The translations under genes were made by a program, and so were the position numbers. From assembly GCA_020630145.1 (NCBI GenBank), contig JAHDBX010000119.1, positions 1 through 6,124 of the forward strand: DNA of 6,124 bases, read 5' to 3'. Under the pieces are notes generated by a model, which did no database searches, had not been told where the DNA came from, and was given only the letters and a program-made list of their open reading frames with translations. The DNA is from Gammaproteobacteria bacterium (GTDB lineage Bacteria; Pseudomonadota; Gammaproteobacteria; HTCC5015). Positions 1 through 5,657 of the stretch are shown here, in pieces. The number at the start of each line of letters is the position of its first letter. Position 1 is the stretch's first letter.

Positions 1-1732
1 TGTTGATTGTCAGTATGCTTGTCCGGCACACACACCTGTGCCCGAATATATCCGATTAATTGCTGCCCAACGTTATACAGATGCGTATATGGTTAACTGG
101 GTATCCAATGTTTTTCCTGGTGTACTAGGTCGAGTTTGCGACAGGCCATGTGAACCAGCGTGTAGACGTGGTCGTGTAGATGAAGAGCCCGTAGCAATTT
201 GTCGATTGAAGCGTGTTGCTGCTGACAATCGTGATGATAACTTTGCAGACTATTTACCTGAAGTACCTAAGCAAAAGAATGGTAAACGTATTGCATTAAT
301 AGGGGCCGGTCCAGCATCATTATCTGTTGCACGAGATTTAATGCCTTTAGGTTATGAAATTGATTTGTATGATCGTGAAGTAAGCGGTGGCGGGATGATG
401 TTGACGCAAATCCCTCGTTTCCGTTTGCCTGATACGGTATTAAATGATGAAGTAGGCTATATATTAAATATGGGCGTTAATGCTACGTTTAATTGTGATG
501 TAACGAGTTTAAAAGCCATTCTTGATGAACAATATGATGCGGTCTTTGTTGGTACAGGTGCGCCTCGTGGTCGTGACTTAGATTTACCTGGCCGTAAAGA
601 AGCCAAACAGCATGTACATATTGGTATTGAATGGTTGGCAAGTGTTGCTTTTGAGCACACTAAATCAATAGGCAAGCGCGTTATTATTTTAGGTGGTGGT
701 AATACAGCGATGGATTGTTGTCGTACTGCTCGTCGTTTAGGTGGCGAAGATGTAAAAGTAGTTGTACGAAGTGGTTACGACGAAATGAAAGCATCAGCAT
801 GGGAAAAGGTAGATGCTGAGCGTGAAGATATTGAAATTCATAACTTCCTTGTGCCTGTTGAGTTTACGCATGAGAATGGCAAGTTAAGCGCTGCTGTATT
901 TGATCGTGTTAAAGCTGAGTACACAGATGGCAAGCGTAAACTTATTTCAACCGGCGAAGCTCCTGTTGTTATTGAATGTGATGATGTGATTGTTGCTGTA
1001 GGGCAGCAAAACTCTTTCCCTTGGATAGAAAAAGATATTGGTTTGGACTTTGACGATTGGGGTATGCCAGTGGTTGATCGAACCAGTTTTCAGTCAACAA
1101 ATGAAAAAGTTTTCTTTGGTGGTGATGCGGCATTTGGGCCAAGTAATATTATTACATCAGTCGCTCATGGGCATCAGGCCGCGATTTCTATTGATAAATT
1201 CTGTCAGGGTGCAGACTTATTGGATCGTCCAGACCCAACGGTTAATATTGTTAGCCAAAAAATGGGTATTCATGAGTGGAGTTATGAGAATACTATTTCT
1301 CATGATGCACGCTTTGCCGTACCACATATGGATAAGAGCGCGGCTATAAATGATAAAACAGCAGAAGTAGAGCTAGGTTTTAATCCTTTGCAAGGCCATG
1401 AAGAAGCCATGCGCTGTTTGAATTGCGATGTGCATACGGTATTTAGCGAACAACAATGTATTGAGTGTGATTCATGCATGGATATATGTCCTACCCAGTG
1501 TATTAGTTTTGTTGATAACGGCACAGAAGACGATCTGCGTACAAGACTTGTGGCGCCAGCTAAAAATACTGAGCAGGATTTAATGGTGTCCGATGCATTG
1601 AAAACGGAAAGAGTCATGGTTAAAGATGAAAATGTTTGTCTGCATTGTGGTTTATGTGCAGAGCGTTGTCCTACCGCTGCGTGGGATATGCAAAAAATGG
1701 TGATTAATATGGCGCAAGCAGGTGGGGAGTAA
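1..1732 (+). CDS. GltD-like FAD/NAD(P) oxidoreductase with N- and C-terminal 4Fe-4S clusters, third subunit of a 2-oxoacid:NAD(P)+ oxidoreductase (5' partial)
   Basis: The reading frame is open from the first full codon at position 2, so the gene starts upstream; the GTG at 38 is an internal Val in a conserved stretch (CPAHTPVPEY). Visible in order: an N-terminal 4Fe-4S domain with Cys at 8, 20, 137, 149, 161 and 200; an FAD Rossmann motif GAGPAS at 302-319; a second Rossmann motif GGGNTAMD at 692-715 for NAD(P)H; a second FAD motif FFGGDAAFGPSN starting at 1112; and two C-terminal CxxCxxCxxxCP ferredoxin motifs (Cys 1457-1489 and 1637-1669). This order is that of the glutamate synthase small subunit/NfnL/DPD family plus a ferredoxin tail. 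No gltB is nearby and korA follows after 2 bp, so the likely job is cytoplasmic electron transfer between KorAB and NAD(P), possibly also ferredoxin. The usual second Arg of the NADPH motif is Ser (770-772), so coenzyme preference is open. Databases may name it gltD or simply FAD-dependent oxidoreductase. The family is clear; the subunit role is inferred from context. Confidence 0.9.
   Translation, partial: VDCQYACPAHTPVPEYIRLIAAQRYTDAYMVNWVSNVFPGVLGRVCDRPCEPACRRGRVDEEPVAICRLKRVAADNRDDNFADYLPEVPKQKNGKRIALIGAGPASLSVARDLMPLGYEIDLYDREVSGGGMMLTQIPRFRLPDTVLNDEVGYILNMGVNATFNCDVTSLKAILDEQYDAVFVGTGAPRGRDLDLPGRKEAKQHVHIGIEWLASVAFEHTKSIGKRVIILGGGNTAMDCCRTARRLGGEDVKVVVRSGYDEMKASAWEKVDAEREDIEIHNFLVPVEFTHENGKLSAAVFDRVKAEYTDGKRKLISTGEAPVVIECDDVIVAVGQQNSFPWIEKDIGLDFDDWGMPVVDRTSFQSTNEKVFFGGDAAFGPSNIITSVAHGHQAAISIDKFCQGADLLDRPDPTVNIVSQKMGIHEWSYENTISHDARFAVPHMDKSAAINDKTAEVELGFNPLQGHEEAMRCLNCDVHTVFSEQQCIECDSCMDICPTQCISFVDNGTEDDLRTRLVAPAKNTEQDLMVSDALKTERVMVKDENVCLHCGLCAERCPTAAWDMQKMVINMAQAGGE
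1724..1729 (+). promoter_or_regulatory. Ribosome binding site of korA
   Basis: GGGGAG lies five bases before the ATG at 1735, inside the last codons of the upstream gene. It supports that ATG as the start and fits translational coupling across the 2-bp gap. Confidence 0.65.
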
Positions 1733-1734
1733 CA

Positions 1735-3573
1735 ATGAATACGATAACAGCTGTAAATGAATTCGTTATTCGTTTTGCGAATGTGAATGGCACAGGTTCA
1801 GCAAGTGCAAACATGCTCTTTGCTAAATCATTGTTTCGCATGGGTATACCCGTTAGCCCACGTAATATGTTTCCATCCAATATTCAAGGTTTGCCAACGT
1901 GGTATGACGTAAGAGTGAGTGAAAAAGGCTATATGGGACGTCGTGGTGAAAACGTTGATATGGTTGTGGCAATGAATCCGCAAAGCTTTGAGCGCGATGT
2001 TAAAAGCTTAGCGCCGGGTGGTTTCTTATTTTATGATTCGACAAAATATATTGATACTGGTAAGTATAGAAGTGATATTCAATGGATAGGCGTGCCATTA
2101 ATGGAGATTTGCCAGCGTGAATATCAAAACCCGCGCCAACGACAATTATTTAAGAATATTATTTATGTGGGTGCTTTAGCAGCCTTGTTAGAAATGGACT
2201 TTGACGTCATTAAAGACTTAATTGCCAGCCAATTTAAAGCGAAACAAAAATTAATTCCGCCGAATATTCATGCTTTAGAATTAGGTTACGATTATGCGTC
2301 TAAAAACTTTGATTGCCCATTAAGTATTAAGGTAAAAGCGGCTGATTTAAATAAAGATAAAATTTTAATAGACGGTAATACTGCTTCTGCTATAGGTGCT
2401 GTTTATAGTGGGGCAACAGTAGCAAGCTGGTATCCTATTACACCTTCAACATCTTTGGTTGAAGCCTTTGAAAAGTTTGCAGAGCGTTTTCGTATTGATA
2501 AGGAAACGGGCGAAAAGAAATTTGCCATTATACAAGCTGAAGATGAACTATCAGCAATGGGTATGGTGATTGGCGCGAGCTGGAATGGCGCAAGAGCGTT
2601 TACCGCAACGAGTGGGCCGGGCGTGTCATTAATGACCGAGTTTTTAGGCTTAGCCTATTTTGCAGAAATTCCGGTTGTACTTTTTGATGTGCAACGTGGC
2701 GGACCTTCAACCGGTATGCCAACACGTACACAACAATCTGACATCTTATCTTGTGCCTATGCTTCGCATGGCGATAGTAAGCAGGTATTACTGTTTCCAT
2801 CTGACCCTAAAGATGCCTTTGATATAGCAGCGGATGCATTTGATTATGCTAACCGTTTACAAACCCCAGTCATTGTTATGCTAGATTTAGAGCTGGGCAT
2901 GAATGACTGGATAAGTGATGAGCTAGAATGGGATGACAAACGTGAGTACGATCAGGGCAAAGTGCTTAATGCTGAACAATTAGATAAATTAGAGCGTTAT
3001 GGTCGTTATTTAGATGTAGATGGCGATGGTATAACCTACCGTACTTATCCGGGCACCCACCCTGAAAAAGGTGCATTCTTTACTCGTGGAACATCACGTG
3101 ATGAGTATGCTGTGTACTCAGAGCTAGGCGAAGACTACGTGCATAATGTAGACCGCTTAACGCGAAAGTTTGCAACGGCTGCTGAGTTGTTGCCAAAACC
3201 TGTTATATATAAAGCCAAGGCAAGTGCGGTTTGTGGTGTAGTCTATGTGGGTACAACAGCACTAGTACAAGATGAAATGACTGACTTGTTAGAGCAAGAT
3301 GGTATTTATGTTGATGCTATGAAAATTCGTGCATTCCCATTTCATAGTGATGTGAAGAAATTTATTAATAAACATCAAAAGGTTTTTGTCATTGATATTA
3401 ACCGTGATGCACAGTTGCGGACACTGTTAATAAACGAAGAAGATTTTGATCCTGCTAAGCTATTATCTATCAGACACTATGATGGTATGCCAGTTACCGC
3501 TGTCACAATAGTTGAACAAATGAAAAGCGCATTGGGTATAAGCGACAATAGCAATGCAGAGAAGAGGGCGTAA
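1735..3573 (+). CDS. korA: 2-oxoacid:acceptor oxidoreductase, fused gamma-alpha subunit (2-oxoglutarate likely)
   Basis: This 612-residue protein is the large subunit of a 2-oxoacid:acceptor oxidoreductase, which with KorB converts a 2-oxoacid and CoA to acyl-CoA, CO2 and two low-potential electrons. Residues about 10-185 form the gamma domain (NGTGSASAN at 18-26; FPSNIQGLP at 46-54). Residues about 212-400 form the alpha pyrimidine-binding domain, with YPITPST at 233-239, QAEDE at 267-271, TSGPG at 292-296 and QRGGPSTG at 320-327. From about residue 498 comes the C-terminal domain seen in family alpha subunits. The gamma-alpha fusion and the YPITP motif are typical of two-subunit KorAB enzymes, in which YPITP and the Arg of the QRGGPSTG region contact substrate. 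No cysteine ferredoxin motif is present, so this subunit carries no iron-sulfur cluster and the delta-like ferredoxin function must lie elsewhere, probably in the upstream gene. The substrate is inferred; pyruvate or several 2-oxoacids are possible, since archaeal relatives are broad. Confidence 0.93.
   Translation: MNTITAVNEFVIRFANVNGTGSASANMLFAKSLFRMGIPVSPRNMFPSNIQGLPTWYDVRVSEKGYMGRRGENVDMVVAMNPQSFERDVKSLAPGGFLFYDSTKYIDTGKYRSDIQWIGVPLMEICQREYQNPRQRQLFKNIIYVGALAALLEMDFDVIKDLIASQFKAKQKLIPPNIHALELGYDYASKNFDCPLSIKVKAADLNKDKILIDGNTASAIGAVYSGATVASWYPITPSTSLVEAFEKFAERFRIDKETGEKKFAIIQAEDELSAMGMVIGASWNGARAFTATSGPGVSLMTEFLGLAYFAEIPVVLFDVQRGGPSTGMPTRTQQSDILSCAYASHGDSKQVLLFPSDPKDAFDIAADAFDYANRLQTPVIVMLDLELGMNDWISDELEWDDKREYDQGKVLNAEQLDKLERYGRYLDVDGDGITYRTYPGTHPEKGAFFTRGTSRDEYAVYSELGEDYVHNVDRLTRKFATAAELLPKPVIYKAKASAVCGVVYVGTTALVQDEMTDLLEQDGIYVDAMKIRAFPFHSDVKKFINKHQKVFVIDINRDAQLRTLLINEEDFDPAKLLSIRHYDGMPVTAVTIVEQMKSALGISDNSNAEKRA
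3564..3568 (+). promoter_or_regulatory. Ribosome binding site of korB
   Basis: GAGGG sits seven bases before the ATG at 3576, within the last codons of korA. It favours this start over the in-frame ATG at 3585. Confidence 0.65.
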
Positions 3574-3575
3574 AC

Positions 3576-4631
3576 ATGAGTTATATGAAAAAACCGCAGT
3601 TTTATAACCCGGATTTACCTAAAAATGAATTAGGTCTCACTATTAGGGATTACGAAGGTTCACTTTCTACACTTTGTGCAGGTTGTGGTCATGACTCAAT
3701 TTCCAGTGGCATTATGCAAGCCTGCTTTGAGTTATCTATATCGCCGCACACCGTAGCAAAAATATCGGGCATTGGTTGTTCTTCAAAAACACCTACTTAT
3801 TATTTAGGTAATGCGCATGGCTTTAACTCTGTGCATGGACGTATGCCATCTGTGGCAACGGGCGCTAATGTGGCAAATCGCGATTTAACCTACATAGGCA
3901 TGTCAGGTGATGGTGACACGGCATCAATAGGTTTAGGGCAATTTGTACACGTTATTCGTCGCCAGTTAAATATGCTATATGTGGTCGCTAATAATGGTAC
4001 CTATGGTTTAACTAAAGGACAGAACTCCGCTACTTTAGATAAAGGTTCGAAACCTAAGAAGGGGCCAGATAACCCATGGGATTCCATAGATTTAGTCACA
4101 ACAGCAATACAAATGGGCGCAACCTTTGTTGCGCGTAGTTTCTCGGGTGACAAGCAACAGTTGGTGCCTTTAATTAAAGCGGCAGTAGCACATAAAGGCT
4201 TTGCTTTTATTGATTGTATTTCGCCATGCGTGACGTTTAATAATCATGCGGGTTCAACAAAGAGTTATGACTATGTGCGAGAACATAATGCTGTGATGAA
4301 CCGAATGGATTTTATTCCATTGCAAGATGAAATAACGACTGAGTATGCAGCAGGCACATCGTCTCAAGTGTCTTTACATGATGGTTCGGTCATGCACTTG
4401 CAAAAGTTAGCTGAAGATTATGACCCTAGAGATAAAATTACAGCTTTAGATAATCTACAGCGCCATAATGCAGATGGTAAAGTTTTAACTGGTTTGTTAT
4501 ATGTTGACCCAGATGCTAGTGATACACATGATGTGTTGGCAACAAGTAAAACACCATTGCGAGAGTTAAAGGAAAAAGATTTGTGCCCAGGTGCTGAAGT
4601 GTTATCAAGTATTAATGCAAGTTTCAGCTAG
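3576..4631 (+). CDS. korB: 2-oxoacid:acceptor oxidoreductase, beta subunit (thiamine diphosphate and 4Fe-4S binding)
   Basis: This 351-residue catalytic subunit binds thiamine diphosphate and one 4Fe-4S cluster. The thiamine/Mg site is clear: GDGD at 111-114, then NN at 139-140 and YGLTKGQ at 143-149. The four expected cluster ligands are present: C34 and C37 (LCAGCG), C68 (GIGCSSK) and C218 (SPCVTFN). K71 and L145 fall where, from memory, Lys49 and Leu123 of the Sulfolobus tokodaii 2-oxoacid enzyme contact substrate; three of the four cysteines align with the same offset of 22 and the last with 21. The common GQxSPT is GQNSAT here (Pro to Ala at 152). The protein is longer than the archaeal subunit (about 305 residues), with roughly 20 extra residues at the start and an extended C-terminus from about 245. 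It starts 2 bp after korA and is the last gene before the terminator. All residues needed for activity appear intact, so a working enzyme is likely. Confidence 0.94.
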   Translation: MSYMKKPQFYNPDLPKNELGLTIRDYEGSLSTLCAGCGHDSISSGIMQACFELSISPHTVAKISGIGCSSKTPTYYLGNAHGFNSVHGRMPSVATGANVANRDLTYIGMSGDGDTASIGLGQFVHVIRRQLNMLYVVANNGTYGLTKGQNSATLDKGSKPKKGPDNPWDSIDLVTTAIQMGATFVARSFSGDKQQLVPLIKAAVAHKGFAFIDCISPCVTFNNHAGSTKSYDYVREHNAVMNRMDFIPLQDEITTEYAAGTSSQVSLHDGSVMHLQKLAEDYDPRDKITALDNLQRHNADGKVLTGLLYVDPDASDTHDVLATSKTPLRELKEKDLCPGAEVLSSINASFS

Positions 4632-4644
4632 CTAGTCTAGCTGA
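4624..4644 (+). repeat. 8-bp inverted repeat over the korB stop codon
   Basis: TCAGCTAG (4624-4631) and CTAGCTGA (4637-4644) are perfect inverted repeats with a 5-base loop; the left arm ends in the korB TAG. No T-run follows, so it is not a terminator alone. It lies 10 bases before the terminator stem and could stabilise the 3' end of the mRNA, or be an operator-like site. It contains CTAG three times. Confidence 0.6.
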
Positions 4645-4654
4645 CTCCTTGTTT

Positions 4655-4691
4655 AGCCACGGTTTTCTACTTAGAAAATCGTGGCTTTTTT
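4655..4691 (+). terminator. Rho-independent terminator of the kor operon
   Basis: A 14-bp stem (4655-4668 with 4673-4686) contains one G-U pair and closes on the 4-base loop ACTT. A run of six T follows at 4686-4691. It lies 23 bases after the korB stop and separates the operon from the small genes downstream. The reverse strand has no T-run, so it should work in the + direction only. Confidence 0.92.
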
Positions 4692-4776
4692 ATATTTAAT
4701 ACATATTGCTCAGTTATTAGAAAAAAAATATGCGCAATTCTTAACACTTTGGTCGATTTTTATCGTCAAAACTATC

Positions 4777-4782
4777 TATAAT
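4777..4782 (+). promoter_or_regulatory. Candidate -10 element for the small-gene pair
   Basis: A perfect TATAAT lies 33 bases before the ATG at 4816, just downstream of the kor terminator where a new promoter is expected. The -35 region is poor: TCGATT at 4753-4758 (18-base spacer) matches three of six consensus positions. Transcription would start near 4789 and leave a leader of about 27 bases. The DNA around it is AT-rich with no clear operator. Confidence 0.45.
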
Positions 4783-4815
4783 TGTGTCTGTTTACCCTTT
4801 TAAATAATATCGCTA

Positions 4816-5067
4816 ATGAATAAAACGCTTGAAAAACTCACTCAACCCTTAAATAAGGCTAAAGCTAGCTTTAAACAAAAGATTCGTGATAAAGCGATCA
4901 GTCGTGCTGAAACGCGCATTATATTGGCAGGGAAGAAGCCAGAAGACTTTAACGAAGACGAACTCGAAGTGATTGTTAAGGAAGAAGAAGACAAGCTGAA
5001 GCAGCAATTAAAGGAAAAAGGACTCATGGCAGCGGCGGTTGTTTTAGGCTTAGGTTGGTTTCACTAG
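4816..5067 (+). CDS. Small charged helical protein with hydrophobic C-terminal end, function unknown
   Basis: This 83-residue protein belongs to no family I can name. Residues 1-40 are basic (many Lys and Arg), residues 43-60 are strongly acidic (EDFNEDELE, then KEEEDK), and residues 61-68 are charged again. Residues 70-82 (LMAAAVVLGLGWF) form a short hydrophobic stretch one residue before the end. The body is probably helical, possibly coiled coil, with a tail that could dip into a membrane or pack on a partner; at 13 residues it is short for a spanning helix. No signal peptide or cysteine is present. No good ribosome binding site precedes the ATG at 4816, but this is the only ATG that keeps the full charged region. 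The TAG stop shares a base with the GTG of the next gene, suggesting coupled translation and a shared job with that membrane protein. Codon use matches the neighbours. Confidence 0.72.
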   Translation: MNKTLEKLTQPLNKAKASFKQKIRDKAISRAETRIILAGKKPEDFNEDELEVIVKEEEDKLKQQLKEKGLMAAAVVLGLGWFH

Positions 5068-5450
5068 TGTTTAAACCCTTGCTGAAATATACCTTTATTG
5101 CGTTTATTTGGAAGCGTTATAAGGCGGTTATTTTAAGTAGCTTATTACTGCTATTTTTTATTATGATGGTGGTTATAGGCCATAATGATTATGTGCGCTA
5201 TAGCGAAACTACAGGTCAGCAAGGACAGTTAGCCATATCATTTTTGTTGAAGTGGGGCGTGATTGTTGCGGCTATTATTGCTTATATAGTTTATGTAAAA
5301 CTTGTGCTTAGCGTAAAGAAAAAACCGAATAGCTCTAATATATCAAATGATATAAATGAATCAGAGCGTAGCTCTAATGCTTTTGATAACATTAGAAGTA
5401 AGCAAAAGTTAAGCTCAAAAGCAGATAAAATCATCGACCCTGATAAATAA
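5067..5450 (+). CDS. Small two-helix membrane protein, function unknown
   Basis: Read from the GTG at 5067 this is a 127-residue protein. Two hydrophobic segments are clear: about 19-38 (rich in Leu, Ile, Met, Val) and about 59-81. About 20 polar residues separate them, including YVRYSETTG. A hydrophilic tail from about 84 is rich in Ser, Asn and Lys. KRYK before the first helix and VKKK after the second suggest both ends are cytoplasmic with the short loop outside (positive-inside rule). The start is uncertain: GTG 5067 overlaps the previous stop by one base (TAGTG), while a TTG at 5055 in the same frame would give 131 residues and has AGG (5046-5048) six bases before it. I prefer GTG for the overlap, but neither start has a strong ribosome binding site. 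No family is recognised. The coupling suggests it works with the 83-residue protein upstream. Confidence 0.68.
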   Translation: MFKPLLKYTFIAFIWKRYKAVILSSLLLLFFIMMVVIGHNDYVRYSETTGQQGQLAISFLLKWGVIVAAIIAYIVYVKLVLSVKKKPNSSNISNDINESERSSNAFDNIRSKQKLSSKADKIIDPDK

Positions 5451-5644
5451 ATAAGCATTTCAAGCTCGTAGGCTGCGTGGAAGTCAATAGTTAACAACGT
5501 TATTGATTTGTTCAGTACTCTGTTGAAACTTTAGCTTAGGCTTAATTTAATGTTAAAAAAGGAAGCTACATCACATTTTCGAGGTAGTGAGCTTGTGTAA
5601 ACTATTGTAGGTTCTTATTACATGATTATATGACGTATTATCTT
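5451..5644 (+). other. Intergenic region with a weak imperfect hairpin
   Basis: No convincing gene is seen on either strand. TCAATA (5484-5489) can pair with TATTGA (5501-5506), with an inner GTT/AAC pairing and a bulge, followed by TTTG rather than a T-run. This is at best a poor terminator for the two small genes. The lipoprotein promoter should lie in the second half, but no -35/-10 pair stands out: TATTAT at 5636-5641 is too close to the ribosome binding site to be persuasive, and TTGTAG/TATATG (5605-5610/5627-5632) is weak. Confidence 0.4.
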
Positions 5645-5650
5645 AAGGAG
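5645..5650 (+). promoter_or_regulatory. Strong ribosome binding site of the lipoprotein gene
   Basis: AAGGAG, continuing as AAGGAGAGG to 5653, lies seven bases before the ATG at 5658. It is the best Shine-Dalgarno sequence in the window and fixes the start of a gene whose end is not visible. Confidence 0.85.
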
Positions 5651-5657
5651 AGGTAAA

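Noticed and set aside
38..40. GTG as the start of the flavoprotein gene
   Set aside because: The frame is open upstream to the window edge and encodes two cysteines of the N-terminal iron-sulfur domain, so this GTG is an internal valine.
457..675. Antisense open frame
   Set aside because: It lies wholly inside the flavoprotein gene, has no ribosome binding site and no recognisable domain.
1300..1617. Antisense open frame, and a + frame at 1038-1349
   Set aside because: Both overlap the conserved coding region of the flavoprotein and have no motif of their own.
1..1732. True glutamate synthase small subunit (gltD)
   Set aside because: It carries two C-terminal ferredoxin motifs not found in GltD, there is no gltB nearby, and korAB follow directly.
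2600..2800. Antisense open frame inside korA
   Set aside because: It overlaps the TSGPG to QRGGPSTG region, which explains the sequence, and shows no start signal.
1735..4631. Pyruvate:ferredoxin oxidoreductase or indolepyruvate oxidoreductase genes
   Set aside because: The domain order (fused gamma-alpha plus separate beta with four cluster cysteines) fits KorAB. A single-chain pyruvate enzyme would be far longer, and IorA would have its thiamine domain and ferredoxin motifs in one chain. Pyruvate as an alternative substrate is not excluded.
4842..5027. Antisense serine-rich open frame
   Set aside because: It mirrors the Glu/Lys codons of the 83-residue protein. The serine runs are the complement of GAA/GAG-type codons.
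5291..5497. Antisense open frame over the tail of the membrane-protein gene
   Set aside because: It has no ribosome binding site at its start and its Leu/Phe-rich composition is the complement of the Asn/Lys/Ser tail.
5605..5641. Promoter for the lipoprotein gene
   Set aside because: TTGTAG/TATATG and TATTAT resemble promoter elements but none forms a well-spaced pair with good matches, so no site is called.
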